This document shows positions 49,333-59,230 of a stretch of 64,000 bases of DNA, in pieces. The notes beneath the pieces are model-generated. The model was not told the origin of the DNA and made no database searches. It saw nothing but the letters and a program-made list of their open reading frames with translations. The DNA is from Microbacterium sp. BK668. Its GTDB lineage: Bacteria > Actinomycetota > Actinomycetes > Actinomycetales > Microbacteriaceae. The position numbers and the translations under genes were made by a program. How positions within the stretch are numbered: the stretch's first letter is position 1; every line of letters begins with the position of its first letter. Location of the stretch: NCBI RefSeq assembly GCF_004362195.1, contig NZ_SNWG01000001.1, positions 1,984,001-2,048,000 of the forward strand, given 5' to 3'.

Positions 49333-49441
49333 GTCGTTGGGTGGGTTCGGTGCAGGGGCCGGGTCGGCCGGCGTTTACCCGCGGCGCTATGCGGGTGGGC
49401 CGATGCACGAGCCGCAAGATGCCGGCGGCGCCCTCGGCGCG

Positions 49442-50164
49442 TCAGGCGTGCAGCATCCGCTTCAGGGTGCGCGCGTTGCGGACGGCGTTGCCGCCGCCGT
49501 CGTTGTTGAAGTAGCCGTACACCTCGTGGCCCGCGCGTTCCCACTCGCGGATGCGCTCGGCCCACCATGCCATGTCGTCGTCGGAGTACGAGCCGCCGTA
49601 CAGGTGCTCCGCGTCCGGCCCGTGCCACCGCACGTACACGAGTCCGGACGTCGCCCGCAGGATGCACGGGAGCTTCGCGCCGCTCATGACGCAGTAGGCC
49701 GCGCCGTGGCGTTCGAGGAGGGCGAAGACCGCGTCATCCGTCCACGAATCGTGCCGGAACTCCACGACCGGTCGCGTCCAGTCCGGCAGGGCGCCGAGGA
49801 ACCAGTCCAGCCGCGCGTCGTCGCGCGCCATCGTCGGCGGCAGCTGGATGATGAGCGGCCCGCGCTTGCCGCGCAGCTCGTGCAGCCCGGACGTCACCCG
49901 CTCGATCCACTGCTCCGGCTCGTGCAGGCGGCGTGCGTGGGTGAGACCGCGGGGCGCCTTGACCGTCATCTCGAAGCCCTCGGGCAGCTTCTGCCGCCAG
50001 GCGGCGAAGCGCGCCGGCGGAGGCCACCGGTAGAAGCTCGCGTTCAGCTCCACCGTGTCGAACTCCCGCTGGTAGATCTCGAGCCAGCGGGCCTGCGGCG
50101 CGCTCGCGTAGAGCGCGCCCCGCCAGTGCGGGTAGCTCCATCCGGACGTGCCGATGCGCACCAT
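49442..50164 (-). CDS. DUF72 domain protein
   Basis: A 240-residue TIM-barrel-like protein of the YecE/DUF72 family. IGTSGWSYPHWRGALY starts it, ELNASFYRWP and GFEMTVKAPRGLTH are diagnostic, and it ends in GYFNNDGGGNAVRNA. Function unproven; related barrels cleave or bind nucleotides or sugars. CACGAT (50171-50176) stands six bases before ATG. Confidence 0.87.
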   Translation of the reverse strand: MVRIGTSGWSYPHWRGALYASAPQARWLEIYQREFDTVELNASFYRWPPPARFAAWRQKLPEGFEMTVKAPRGLTHARRLHEPEQWIERVTSGLHELRGKRGPLIIQLPPTMARDDARLDWFLGALPDWTRPVVEFRHDSWTDDAVFALLERHGAAYCVMSGAKLPCILRATSGLVYVRWHGPDAEHLYGGSYSDDDMAWWAERIREWERAGHEVYGYFNNDGGGNAVRNARTLKRMLHA

Positions 50165-50238
50165 GCTCCCATCGTGCGCACCGCCGCGCTTCTCCTCGAC
50201 GGGCTTGCCGACGTGGAGGGGTTCGGGCTAAGCGGGAC

Positions 50239-51498
50239 TCACCGCCCCACGCGGGGCACCTGCAGGTCGACCCACACGAGCCGGTGGTCGCTGCTCGGGA
50301 ACGGGAAGGTCCCCGTGAGCGCCGAGAGCGGGTCGGTCGACAGCGGCCAGAAGACCCCGGCGTCGACGACCGAGAGCTTGGTGGACGGAAGGACGTAGTC
50401 GGCGCGGAGGTTGCCGGGGGCGGTGTCGGCGAAGTCCGCGGTGTCGTAGGCGGGATCGCCCCGGTGGGTGAGGTTCGCCCCGCCCTGGAGGATGGATGCC
50501 TCGGGGCCGCCCGCCGACGCCGGCTTCGGGTCGGTGATCCGCCGGTTGTCGAGCAGCTGCGTGATCGCGGCATCCACCGAGTCCCCGTCGAAGGGGTCGG
50601 CGTTCTGGTCGCCCAGGATGACGAACGAGTCGGCGGGGCTGAGGCCTCCGCGCCGGCCCTCGTCGTCGTAGATGTAGCGGCCCTGGCCAGGCGAGATGTA
50701 GTCGGCCCAGAACCGGATCTCGTCGTGGTTGCGCCGACCGTTGCGGTCTTCGGGCCCGTCGAAGGTCGGCGGGGTCGGATGGGAGGCGAGGATGTGCACG
50801 GTCTGACCTCCCACCTGTACGGGCACGTCCCAGTGCGACTTGCTCGAAAGGCGGAAGACCTCGAGCTCTTCCGGGGAGTACCAGTCGGCGGGTGCGGCGG
50901 TGGCGGGGTCGTCGGGGAGCAGGGCGCCCGGCATGTCCTTCCACAGGAAGCTCTGGAACGTGCGCACCTCGTCGACGTCGATCGGGAGCTTCGAGAGCAC
51001 GACCATGCCGTACTGCCCGGGGAAAGCGCCGAAGCCGAACGCGTCGTCGCCGCCCCCGATGACGCCGTTGTTGTTGAGGTCGAAGCCGCTCGGCTCGCCG
51101 GTATTCGACGGTGCGACGAACGCGTACGGGAACTCGATCGGGTCGGCGCCGCCCTGCGCCACCTCGAGGTAGTTGTCGCGGAACAGGTCGACTGCCGCGC
51201 CGCCGCCGACGTAGTCGAACTCGTTGAGGAGGATGACGTCGGGATCGGCGCGCTGGATGATCTCGGCGACGGTGCGAGCCTGCGCGTCGTCGCCGGTCGA
51301 CAGGTCATCGACGAGCTCTCCTTCGACCGCCCGGTTGAGCGAGAGGTTGAAGGTGGCGACGCGGATGGGCTCGGCCTGGACGGGGCGTCCGGTGTACTCG
51401 GCGGCGCCGGCGGGAGCCGCGAGGATGGCTGCGCCGACGACGAGGGCGCCCCCGGCGACGACGGCGGCGGCGGGGCGGATCCGGTGGGGGAGAGACAT
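50239..51498 (-). CDS. Secreted endonuclease/exonuclease/phosphatase-family protein
   Basis: A 419-residue exported EEP-fold hydrolase. Signal peptide: VVAGGALVVGAAILAAPAGA. Catalytic motifs: VATFNLSLNRAVEGELV, ILLNEFDYVGGG (metal Glu), ILASHPTPP, ILGDQNADPFDG and the terminal SDHRLVWVDL His-Asp pair. A Ca-binding-like loop FDLNNNGVIGGGDDAFG occurs near residue 140. Acts outside the cell on nucleic acid or phospholipid. RBS GAAGGAG. The 210-base spacer after it (51499-51708) holds no other gene. Confidence 0.88.
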   Translation of the reverse strand: MSLPHRIRPAAAVVAGGALVVGAAILAAPAGAAEYTGRPVQAEPIRVATFNLSLNRAVEGELVDDLSTGDDAQARTVAEIIQRADPDVILLNEFDYVGGGAAVDLFRDNYLEVAQGGADPIEFPYAFVAPSNTGEPSGFDLNNNGVIGGGDDAFGFGAFPGQYGMVVLSKLPIDVDEVRTFQSFLWKDMPGALLPDDPATAAPADWYSPEELEVFRLSSKSHWDVPVQVGGQTVHILASHPTPPTFDGPEDRNGRRNHDEIRFWADYISPGQGRYIYDDEGRRGGLSPADSFVILGDQNADPFDGDSVDAAITQLLDNRRITDPKPASAGGPEASILQGGANLTHRGDPAYDTADFADTAPGNLRADYVLPSTKLSVVDAGVFWPLSTDPLSALTGTFPFPSSDHRLVWVDLQVPRVGR

Positions 51499-51708
51499 CC
51501 TGCTCCTTCGTTGGCGACAGTGCGTGACGAACCAGGTCCACGCTATGCGCGGGGAGAGACGCCGTGGGGAACAGAACATGAGGATGCTCTCACCCGGGCA
51601 GTCACGGGCGCTCGGCGGCCCTGTCGTGCGCACAATGCGCGACACGCCCGGGCGAAGTGAAACAGATCGAAACGGAATTTCCGCCTGCCGCTCGCCATTT
51701 GATCTGCT

Positions 51709-52455
51709 GTGAGTGTGAGTACGACGACCGCAGGAACCCGGCACGAGGAATGGATCGCGGCCCGCCGCAGCTACGTGACGGCGCCGCAGGGGCCGCTCTC
51801 GCTGGTGCTCACCTCCTGGTCGCCCGCCGGCGCACCGCCGGTCGATGAGGTCGAGGCCCGCGAGGGCCACCCGGACGACGCGGTCTTCACACGCCTGCGC
51901 CGCGACGACCTCGAGACCGGCCTGCCCCAGGAGGGCTACCGCATCTGGCGGCAGGACTCGCCCGCCCAGCAGGCGTTCGAGGGGATCGAGTACTACGACT
52001 ACGACCCCTCCTGGATCCTCGAGGGGCGCTTCGAGCTCGTCGACGAGGAGCGCGTCATCCCCTTCGAGCACATCAAGGATGCCGGCGCGACGCGCGGGCT
52101 GCCCGTCTCCGGCGACCTCGTCTTCGAGGTCGACGGCACGGAGTACCGCCTGAACGCGTTCGACACGGACCACGGCGGCACGTGGAAGCTCCAGCTCGTC
52201 TTCGGCGATCGCACCAACGGCGTCGAGAGCTACGGCGCGGGGCGCTTCCTCTTCCTCGAGCACCCGGGCGCCGACCGCGCGCTGGCGCCGGGCGACAGCA
52301 TCCCGATCACCATCGACTTCAACCGCGCGATCGTGCCGCCCTGCGGGTTCTCCAACCAGATGAACTGCCCGCTCCCGCCGCTGCAGAACCGCCTGCCGTT
52401 CGCGCTCCGTGCCGGCGAGAAGCGCGTGCGATACGCCGACGGCTTCTCGCTCTGA
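51709..52455 (+). CDS. DUF1684 family protein
   Basis: A 248-residue protein with the family features: EEWIAARRSYVTAPQGPLSL at the N-terminus, YDPSWILEGRFELVDEERVIPFEHIKDAG, LNAFDTDHGGTWKLQLVFGDRTNGVESYGAGRFLFLE and the C-terminal IDFNRAIVPPCGFSNQMNCPLPP. A substrate pocket is presumed but function unknown. GTG start, about 70 bases before the ABC operon, so probably co-transcribed. Confidence 0.86.
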   Translation: MSVSTTTAGTRHEEWIAARRSYVTAPQGPLSLVLTSWSPAGAPPVDEVEAREGHPDDAVFTRLRRDDLETGLPQEGYRIWRQDSPAQQAFEGIEYYDYDPSWILEGRFELVDEERVIPFEHIKDAGATRGLPVSGDLVFEVDGTEYRLNAFDTDHGGTWKLQLVFGDRTNGVESYGAGRFLFLEHPGADRALAPGDSIPITIDFNRAIVPPCGFSNQMNCPLPPLQNRLPFALRAGEKRVRYADGFSL

Positions 52456-52526
52456 CCACAGACCTCTCGCCGCGGATCACAGCACCCGCATCCGCATCGC
52501 CCTGCCCACCGAATGAAGGACCTGAC

Positions 52527-54062
52527 GTGACCGCACGCCATCGTCGTACCCGAATCCCCGCCGCGATCGCCGCGGCAGCCGCCGGACTCCTGCTCCTGGC
52601 CGGCTGCGCGAGCGGTGGCGCGCCGGCCTCGTCCGCCTCCGCAGCGGGCGCGGCCGACCCCGATGCCGAGATCATCGTCGGCTCGCAGAACGAGCCGACG
52701 AACCTCGACCAGATCTTCGGCGGCAGCTCCGGCGTCACAGAGGTGTTCACCGGCAACGTCTACGAGGGTCTGTTCAAGATCACGGACGACGCGACGGTCG
52801 AGCCGCTGCTGGCCGCCGACACGAAGGTGTCGGACGACGGCCTCGTCTACACGTTCACGCTTCAGGACGACGCGACGTTCCACTCGGGCGCGCCCGTCGA
52901 CGCCGAGGCGGTCAAGTACAGCCTCGAGCGCTTCATCAGCGAGGACTCCATCGCCGCGCGCAAGCGGCAGCTGAGCGTCATCGACCGCGTCGACGTCGTC
53001 GACGACAAGACCGTCGCGGTGACGCTGAAGCAGCCCTCGATCAGCTTCACCTACAACCTCGGCTATGTCTGGATCGTCAACCCCGCTGCGGGCGACCTCA
53101 CTGCCAACGAGGACGGCAGCGGGCCGTACGCGCTCGCCGACTACCGCAAGGGCGACTCGATCACGCTCGAGGTGAACGACGGCTACTGGGGCGACGAGCC
53201 CGCCAACGGCGGCGTCGTGTACCAGTACTACGCCGACCCGACCGCTCTCAACAACGCGCTCCTGACGGGTGCCATCGATCTCGTCACGAGCCAGTCGAAC
53301 CCGGACAGCCTCGCGGAGTTCGAGTCGGCCGGCTTCCAGATCATCGAGGGCACCTCGACGACAAAGGAGCTGCTCGCCTTCAACGACCGCATCGAGCCGT
53401 TCTCGAACGTCGCCGTCCGCAAGGCCCTCTACTCCGCGATCGACCGCGAGAAGCTCCTCGACGCCATCTGGGACGGTCGTGGGCAGCTCATCGGCTCGAT
53501 GGTGCCGCCGTCGGAGCCGTGGTACCTCGACCTCGCCGACAACAACCCGTACGACCCGAAGGTCTCGGAGCAGCTGCTCACCGACGCGGGGTACCCCGAC
53601 GGCTTCGAGTTCACGCTCGAGACCCCGGACTCCGGCGTGCACTCGACCGTCGCGGAGTTCGTGAAGTCCGAGCTCGCGAAGGTCGGCGTCACCGTGAACA
53701 TCGACGTCATCACCGACGACGAGTGGTACCAGAAGGTGTACACCGACAAGGACTTCGAGGCGACGCTCCAGGGCCACGTCAACGACCGCGACATCAACTT
53801 CTACGGCAACCCCGACTTCTACTGGGGCTACGACAACCCCGACGTGCAGAAGTGGCTCGCCGACTCGGAGGCCGCGGCATCCACCGATGAGCAGACCGAG
53901 CTCGTGAAGAAGGCGAACCAGCAGATCTCGGACGACGCGGCGAGCATCTGGCTGTACCTGAACCCGCAGCTGCGCATCGCGGCCGAGGGCATCAGCGGCG
54001 TGCCGCAGAACGGCCTGAACTCGCTGTTCTACGTGTACGGCATCGAGAAGGCGGCGTCATAG
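52527..54062 (+). CDS. Peptide/nickel-type ABC transporter substrate-binding lipoprotein
   Basis: A 511-residue family 5 solute-binding protein. Signal with lipobox LLLLAGCA (Cys near residue 29), then Ala/Ser linker, IIVGSQNEPTNLDQIFGGSSG, VKYSLERFISE, DSGVHSTVAEFVKSELAKVGV. It captures an oligopeptide or similar ligand at the outer membrane face. GTG start with GAAGGA six bases ahead. First transport gene in a five-gene ABC operon reaching 57.5 kb. Confidence 0.93.
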   Translation: MTARHRRTRIPAAIAAAAAGLLLLAGCASGGAPASSASAAGAADPDAEIIVGSQNEPTNLDQIFGGSSGVTEVFTGNVYEGLFKITDDATVEPLLAADTKVSDDGLVYTFTLQDDATFHSGAPVDAEAVKYSLERFISEDSIAARKRQLSVIDRVDVVDDKTVAVTLKQPSISFTYNLGYVWIVNPAAGDLTANEDGSGPYALADYRKGDSITLEVNDGYWGDEPANGGVVYQYYADPTALNNALLTGAIDLVTSQSNPDSLAEFESAGFQIIEGTSTTKELLAFNDRIEPFSNVAVRKALYSAIDREKLLDAIWDGRGQLIGSMVPPSEPWYLDLADNNPYDPKVSEQLLTDAGYPDGFEFTLETPDSGVHSTVAEFVKSELAKVGVTVNIDVITDDEWYQKVYTDKDFEATLQGHVNDRDINFYGNPDFYWGYDNPDVQKWLADSEAAASTDEQTELVKKANQQISDDAASIWLYLNPQLRIAAEGISGVPQNGLNSLFYVYGIEKAAS

Positions 54063-54088
54063 GCGCGTATCTGATCCGACGGACAGGG

Positions 54089-55036
54089 TTGTTGCTGCTG
54101 GCGTTCGCGCTGGCGGCGACGATCCTGTTCGTCGTGCTGCGCGTGCTCGGCAATCCCGTCTACGCGCTCATCTCGGTCGGGGCGACGGATGCCGACATCG
54201 CGGCGGCGGCGGCACGCCTGGGCGTGGATCGGCCCCTCTGGGAGCAGTACGGCGACTACCTCGCCCAGCTCGTGACGCTCGACCTCGGCGAATCGTTCAC
54301 GAACAGCCTCCCGGTCGGCGACGAGATCCTCCGCCGTCTCAACGTGACGCTGCCGCTCACGATCCTGTCGTTCCTCCTCGCCGTCGCGATCGCCGTGCCC
54401 GTCGGATTCTTCGCCGCCTGGAAGTCGCGCACGTGGTACGGCGCGACCTTCTCCGCGCTGTCGCAGCTGGGTGGCGCGATCCCGGTGTTCTGGGTCGGCA
54501 TCCTGCTCGTCGCGGTGCTGTCGCTGGGCTGGCGGCTCTTCCCCGCGGGCGGGTTCCCGCGCACGGACTGGGACGACCCCGGGCGGGCCCTCTACTCGCT
54601 GACCCTGCCCGTCGTCACGATCGCACTCGTCGCCGGAAGCGACCTCGCGCGGTACGTGCGCAGTGCCACGCTCGACATCCTCGGCCAGCAGTACATGCGC
54701 GCCGCGCGCGCGACCGGCCAGAGCTTCGGCTCGGCGCTGTGGCGCCACGGCGTGCGCAACGCCGTCGTGCCGGTCGTCTCGATCCTCGCGATCATGCTCT
54801 CGACGACCTTCGTGGGCGCCGTCGTGATCGAGCGCGTGTACGCCCTCCCGGGCCTCGGCGACATGCTGCTCGTCGGCATCAAGGAGCAGGACTTCCCGAG
54901 CGTGCAGGGGGTGCTGCTCGTCTCGACGGCGCTCGTGCTGCTGCTGGGCTTCGCCGCCGACATCGTGCAGCGCCTCATCGACCCGCGTCTGCGCGACTCG
55001 CTGTCGGGCAACCGCCGCGCGAGGGCCGCCGCATGA
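54089..55036 (+). CDS. Dipeptide-type ABC permease, DppB class
   Basis: At least 315 residues with about six membrane helices. The coupling loop reads YMRAARATGQSFGSALWRHGVRNAVVPVVS. The TTG at 54089 is the first ordinary start, but the family's N-terminal YLIRR lies upstream in frame, after ATA at 54059, which has GAGAAGG seven bases ahead of it. The true start may thus be 54059 (ATA) or 54071 (CTG). ATGA overlap with the next gene. Confidence 0.88.
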   Translation: MLLLAFALAATILFVVLRVLGNPVYALISVGATDADIAAAAARLGVDRPLWEQYGDYLAQLVTLDLGESFTNSLPVGDEILRRLNVTLPLTILSFLLAVAIAVPVGFFAAWKSRTWYGATFSALSQLGGAIPVFWVGILLVAVLSLGWRLFPAGGFPRTDWDDPGRALYSLTLPVVTIALVAGSDLARYVRSATLDILGQQYMRAARATGQSFGSALWRHGVRNAVVPVVSILAIMLSTTFVGAVVIERVYALPGLGDMLLVGIKEQDFPSVQGVLLVSTALVLLLGFAADIVQRLIDPRLRDSLSGNRRARAAA

Positions 55037-55902
55037 CCGCCACGATCCCCGCGGCGGCCGTCGAAGCGCCGGGCCGCCGCAGGCCGCGCACGCGCCGCTC
55101 GATCAACCTCCTCGTGGGGTCCGTGCTGTTCGGCGTCATCCTCGCCGTGGCCCTCGTCTCCTTCTTCTGGACGCCCTTCGGACTCGAGGACACGACGGGC
55201 GATCGCCTCCTGCCGCCGTCGGCCGAGCACTGGGCGGGCACCGACCGGCTGGGACGCGACCTGTTCTCGCAGCTCATGGTCGGCGCGCGCCTCGCAATGG
55301 TCGTGGGCTTCGGCTCGGTTCTCATCGCTGCGGTGCTCGGCGTGACCTTCGGCATCGGCGCGGCCGTCGCGGGCCGCTGGGTGGACGACGCCATCTCGAG
55401 CCTCCTCGACATCGCGATCGCCTTCCCGACGCTCCTCCTCGCGATGCTCATCGTGGCGTGGCGTGGCGCGTCGCTCGAATCGGCGATCCTGGCCATCGGC
55501 CTCGCGGGGTCCGCCGTCATCGCGCGCCTCACCCGCGTGACCGCGACCCGCGTGCTCGCGCAGGACTTCGTCACGGCGTCGCGCACGTCGGGCACCGGGC
55601 GTCTGCGTCTTCTCGGCATCCACGTCCTTCCCAACGTCTGGCCCACCCTCGTCGTGCCGCTCGCGCTGCAGTTCGGCGGCGCCGTCGTGGCCGAGGCATC
55701 CCTGTCGTACCTGGGACTCGGGTCACCGCCTCCCAACGCGTCGTGGGGACGGATGCTGCAGGAGGCCCAGAGCACGGTGCTCGTCTCCCCGGCAGCGGCG
55801 ATCCTGCCCGGGGTCCTGCTCGTCGCGACGATCATCGGCATGAATCTGCTCGCCGACGGCCTGCGGGACGTCGCCGACCCGACCTCCCGGAGCATCCGAT
55901 GA
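55033..55902 (+). CDS. Dipeptide-type ABC permease, DppC class
   Basis: A 289-residue permease: N-terminal basic region, about six helices, the conserved AGTDRLGRDLFSQLMVGARLAM after helix 1 and the coupling loop FVTASRTSGTGRLRLLGIHVLPNV. Pairs with the preceding permease. Starts and ends with ATGA overlaps. Confidence 0.92.
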   Translation: MTATIPAAAVEAPGRRRPRTRRSINLLVGSVLFGVILAVALVSFFWTPFGLEDTTGDRLLPPSAEHWAGTDRLGRDLFSQLMVGARLAMVVGFGSVLIAAVLGVTFGIGAAVAGRWVDDAISSLLDIAIAFPTLLLAMLIVAWRGASLESAILAIGLAGSAVIARLTRVTATRVLAQDFVTASRTSGTGRLRLLGIHVLPNVWPTLVVPLALQFGGAVVAEASLSYLGLGSPPPNASWGRMLQEAQSTVLVSPAAAILPGVLLVATIIGMNLLADGLRDVADPTSRSIR

Positions 55903-56744
55903 GTGGGCTCCTGACGCTCGAGGACCTCGGCGTGACGATCGACGGCGCCGAGCAGCGTGACCTCGTCGAGGCCGTGTCGTTCGCCCTCGAACCGGGCGAG
56001 CGTCTGGGGATCATCGGCGAATCCGGGTCGGGCAAATCGGTGACGGCCCTCGCGATCCTCGGGCTGCTCGCCTATCCCCTGGAGGCCCGGGGGAGCGCCG
56101 TGCTCTCGACCGACGGGGGTTCGGTGGAGGTCGTCGGCGCGTCCCAGCGGCGGCTGGACCGCGTGCGCGGCTCCGTCGTGAGCGCCGTGTTCCAGGAGCC
56201 GCTCGCGTCGCTCGACCCGCTCATGCGGGTGGGCAAGCAGCTCGCGTGGCCGCTCAGGCAGCACCTCGGCCTCCGCGGCGATGCGCTGCGGCGCGCCGTG
56301 CTCGACGCGCTCGCGGATGTGCAGCTGTCCGATCCGGAGCGGATCGCCCGCTCGTACATCCACGAGATCTCGGGCGGTCAGCGGCAGCGCGTCGCGATCG
56401 CGCTCGCCCTCGCGGGCGACCCGCGGCTGCTCATCGCCGACGAGCCCACGACGGCCCTCGACGTCACCGTCCAGGCCGGCGTGCTCGACCTGCTGCAGCG
56501 CGAGGTGAGCGAGCGCGGCATGTCGCTCATCTTCATCAGCCACGACCTTCCGGTCGTGTCGGAGGTCGCCGACCGCGTGCTCGTCATGCGGCACGGGCGG
56601 CAGGTGGAGCTCGCCGAGACGCCGCGGCTGCTGGCTGCGCCGGAGCATCCGTACTCGCGGACGCTGGTCGAGGCATCCCGGGAGCTGGATGCCTTCCTGC
56701 CCCCGTCGACGGGACGCGCCCGCCGGACGGAGGGGGACCGATGA
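55899..56744 (+). CDS. Peptide ABC transporter ATP-binding protein, DppD class
   Basis: A 281-residue ABC ATPase: Walker A GESGSGKS near residue 41, Q-loop VFQEPLASLDP, signature SGGQRQRVAIALALAGDP, Walker B LLIADEPTTALD, H-loop ISHD. The C-terminal tail is short, without the full oligopeptide-ABC iron-sulfur region. Energises the two permeases together with the next gene. Confidence 0.93.
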   Translation: MSGLLTLEDLGVTIDGAEQRDLVEAVSFALEPGERLGIIGESGSGKSVTALAILGLLAYPLEARGSAVLSTDGGSVEVVGASQRRLDRVRGSVVSAVFQEPLASLDPLMRVGKQLAWPLRQHLGLRGDALRRAVLDALADVQLSDPERIARSYIHEISGGQRQRVAIALALAGDPRLLIADEPTTALDVTVQAGVLDLLQREVSERGMSLIFISHDLPVVSEVADRVLVMRHGRQVELAETPRLLAAPEHPYSRTLVEASRELDAFLPPSTGRARRTEGDR

Positions 56745-57526
56745 GCGGCGAGGCGATGACCCCTCCGCCGTTGCTCGCCGCCGAGGGCGTGGGGTTCCAC
56801 TACCGGCACGGGGCCCCCGTGCTGCACGACGTCGGCCTCGCGATCGCGCCGGGCGAGAGCGTGGGCCTCGTCGGCGAGTCGGGCGCGGGGAAGACGACGC
56901 TCCTGCGTCTGCTGCTCGGGCTCGACGAGCCGACGAGCGGCCGCATCCTGTTCGACGGCCGGCCGCTGTCGCAGGCGGACCGTGCCGGGATGCGCGCGTT
57001 CCGCCGCGCAGTGCAGCCGGTCTTTCAGGACCCGTTCTCCTCGCTCGACCCGCGGATGACGGTGGGCGACTCCATCGCAGAGCCGCTGCGTTCGCTGCGC
57101 ATTCCCGGTGGGCGCGCCGAGCGGGCCGCGCGCGTCGCCGAGCTGCTGCGGGCCGTCGACCTGCCGGCCGATGCCGCCGGCAGCTACCCCGATGCCTTCT
57201 CCGGCGGGCAGCGGCAGCGCATCGCGATCGCCCGGGCCCTCGCGCCCGAGCCCGCGCTCCTCCTCGCGGACGAGCCGGTGAGCGCCCTGGACACATCGGT
57301 GCGCATGCTCGTCATCGAGCTCTTCGTGCGCCTCGCCCGCGAGCGGGGCATCGGCATGCTGCTCGTCTCGCACGACCTCACCATCGTGTCGGCGCTGTGC
57401 GCCCGCATGACGGTGCTCGAAGGCGGCCGCATCGTGGAGGAGGGCCCGACCGGGTCGGTGCTGTCCGACCCGCACCACCACTACACGCAGCGCCTGCTGT
57501 CGTCGGTGCCGCGCCTCCCGGGCTGA
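56741..57526 (+). CDS. Peptide ABC transporter ATP-binding protein, DppF class
   Basis: A 261-residue ABC ATPase: GESGAGKTTL near residue 46, VFQDPFSSLDPRMTV, signature SGGQRQRIAIARALAPEP, LLLADEPVSALD, VSHD. ATGA overlap with the previous gene. End of the operon; 109 bases follow before the ligase. Confidence 0.93.
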   Translation: MSGEAMTPPPLLAAEGVGFHYRHGAPVLHDVGLAIAPGESVGLVGESGAGKTTLLRLLLGLDEPTSGRILFDGRPLSQADRAGMRAFRRAVQPVFQDPFSSLDPRMTVGDSIAEPLRSLRIPGGRAERAARVAELLRAVDLPADAAGSYPDAFSGGQRQRIAIARALAPEPALLLADEPVSALDTSVRMLVIELFVRLARERGIGMLLVSHDLTIVSALCARMTVLEGGRIVEEGPTGSVLSDPHHHYTQRLLSSVPRLPG

Positions 57527-57635
57527 CCCCCGCGCAAGACCCTCCGGATGCCGGGTGGGGTCCGACATAACTCGTTCTACAGCCCCGCACTCGCAGCCCC
57601 GCGCCGGTGTCCCCTGTGGGTGGCAGAATTCGTGG

Positions 57636-59168
57636 ATGCTGTTGACCGCCGTCGTCGAGACCGCCGAGGCGGTCGGGGCCACCCGCTCGCGCCTGGCCAA
57701 GATCGACGCCCTCGCGGCGCTGCTGCGGCAGCTCGAACCGGAGGAGATCCCGATCGCCGTCGGGTTCCTGACGGCGAGCCCGCGGCAGGGCCGCATCGGC
57801 GTGGGCTGGCGCAGCCTCTCATCTGTCGACGCCGACCACGCGGCCGAGCCGACGCTCACGATCGAAGAGGTCGACGAGGCGCTGGACACGCTGGCCGAGG
57901 CGTCCGGAGCCGGTTCGGTCGCCGTCCGCGGGGGTGCGCTCCGGGATCTCGCCTCGCGCGCGACACCGGCCGAGTGGGAGTTCCTGACCCGGGTGATCCT
58001 CGGCGAGCTGCGCACGGGTGCGCTCGAGGGGGTGCTGCTCGACGCGATCGCGCGGGCCTCCGACCGCGACGCAGCCGTGGTCCGGCGGGCCGCGATGCTG
58101 TCGGGCGACCTCGGCCAGACCGCGCGTCTCGCGCTCACGGGTCGTGCGGATGAGCTGGCGGCGATCGGCCTCGAGGTCGGACGCGCCGTGCTGCCGATGC
58201 TCGCCTCGACGGCGTCGACGGTGACCGAGGCGGTCGGATCGGTGGGCGAGGCATCCGTCGAGTACAAGCTCGACGGCGCGCGCATCCAAGTGCACCGATA
58301 CGGCGACGACGTGCGGATCTTCACGCGGAATCTCGCCGACATCACGGATCGCCTGCCCGAGGTGGTCGAGGTCGTGAGGGGGATGCCGGTGCACGCCGTC
58401 ATCCTCGACGGCGAGACGCTCGCGCTCGATGAGAACGACGCGCCTCGCCCGTTCCAGGACACCATGTCGCGCTTCGGCGCGGGCCTCCAGCGGGCACAGG
58501 GGCCGGACTTCACGGTGCTGCACCCGTGGTTCTTCGACGTTCTGCATGTGGACGGTCGCGACCTGCTCGACGAGCCGCTGCGGGTTCGACGCGAGGAACT
58601 CGGGCGCATCGCGCCCGACCACCGGATCCCGGGCGAGGTCACAGGCGATCCCGCGGTCGCCGAGCGTCTCACGGCGGAGGCGCTCGACGCGGGGCACGAG
58701 GGCGTCGTCGTCAAGGCGATCGAGTCGACGTATGCCGCGGGGCGCCGCGGTTCGAGCTGGATCAAGGTCAAGCCGGTCCATACGTTCGATCTCGTCGTCC
58801 TCGCCGCCGAGTGGGGCTACGGTCGCCGCACCGGGTGGTTGTCGAATCTGCATCTGGGTGCGCTCGACGCGACGGGCGAGTTCGGCGGGGGCTTCGTCAT
58901 GGTCGGCAAGACCTTCAAGGGGCTGACCGATGCGCTCCTGGCCTGGCAGACGGACCGCTTCCAGGAGCTCGCCGTGCGCGAGACGCCCGGCACGGTGTGG
59001 CTTCCGCCCGAGATCGTCGTCGAGATCGCGATCGACGGCGTCCAGCGCTCGCCCCGGTACCCCGGCGGACTGGCGCTGCGCTTCGCCCGCGTCAAGCGCT
59101 ACCGCGACGACAAGCGGCCCGAGGAGGCCGACACCATCCAGACGCTGCGACGGATGCTGCGCGGGTGA
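57636..59168 (+). CDS. ATP-dependent DNA ligase
   Basis: A 510-residue ligase of the mycobacterial LigB/archaeal type. N-terminal helical DNA-binding domain to about 200, adenylation domain with EYKLDGARIQ (Lys211 takes AMP), ILDGETLALD, GHEGVVVKAI, SSWIKVKP, and an OB-fold tail ending DTIQTLRRMLRG. It seals nicks using ATP; the replicative NAD ligase is elsewhere. CAGAAT (57624-57629) ends six bases before ATG, so a leaderless message. The ATG at 57636 fits the family start. Confidence 0.94.
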   Translation: MLLTAVVETAEAVGATRSRLAKIDALAALLRQLEPEEIPIAVGFLTASPRQGRIGVGWRSLSSVDADHAAEPTLTIEEVDEALDTLAEASGAGSVAVRGGALRDLASRATPAEWEFLTRVILGELRTGALEGVLLDAIARASDRDAAVVRRAAMLSGDLGQTARLALTGRADELAAIGLEVGRAVLPMLASTASTVTEAVGSVGEASVEYKLDGARIQVHRYGDDVRIFTRNLADITDRLPEVVEVVRGMPVHAVILDGETLALDENDAPRPFQDTMSRFGAGLQRAQGPDFTVLHPWFFDVLHVDGRDLLDEPLRVRREELGRIAPDHRIPGEVTGDPAVAERLTAEALDAGHEGVVVKAIESTYAAGRRGSSWIKVKPVHTFDLVVLAAEWGYGRRTGWLSNLHLGALDATGEFGGGFVMVGKTFKGLTDALLAWQTDRFQELAVRETPGTVWLPPEIVVEIAIDGVQRSPRYPGGLALRFARVKRYRDDKRPEEADTIQTLRRMLRG

Positions 59169-59230
59169 CGCGCGCGGGCGGTCAGCCGCCGCCCGACCTC
59201 ACCCCGGCACGCCGGAGCACCCGAGTCGCG

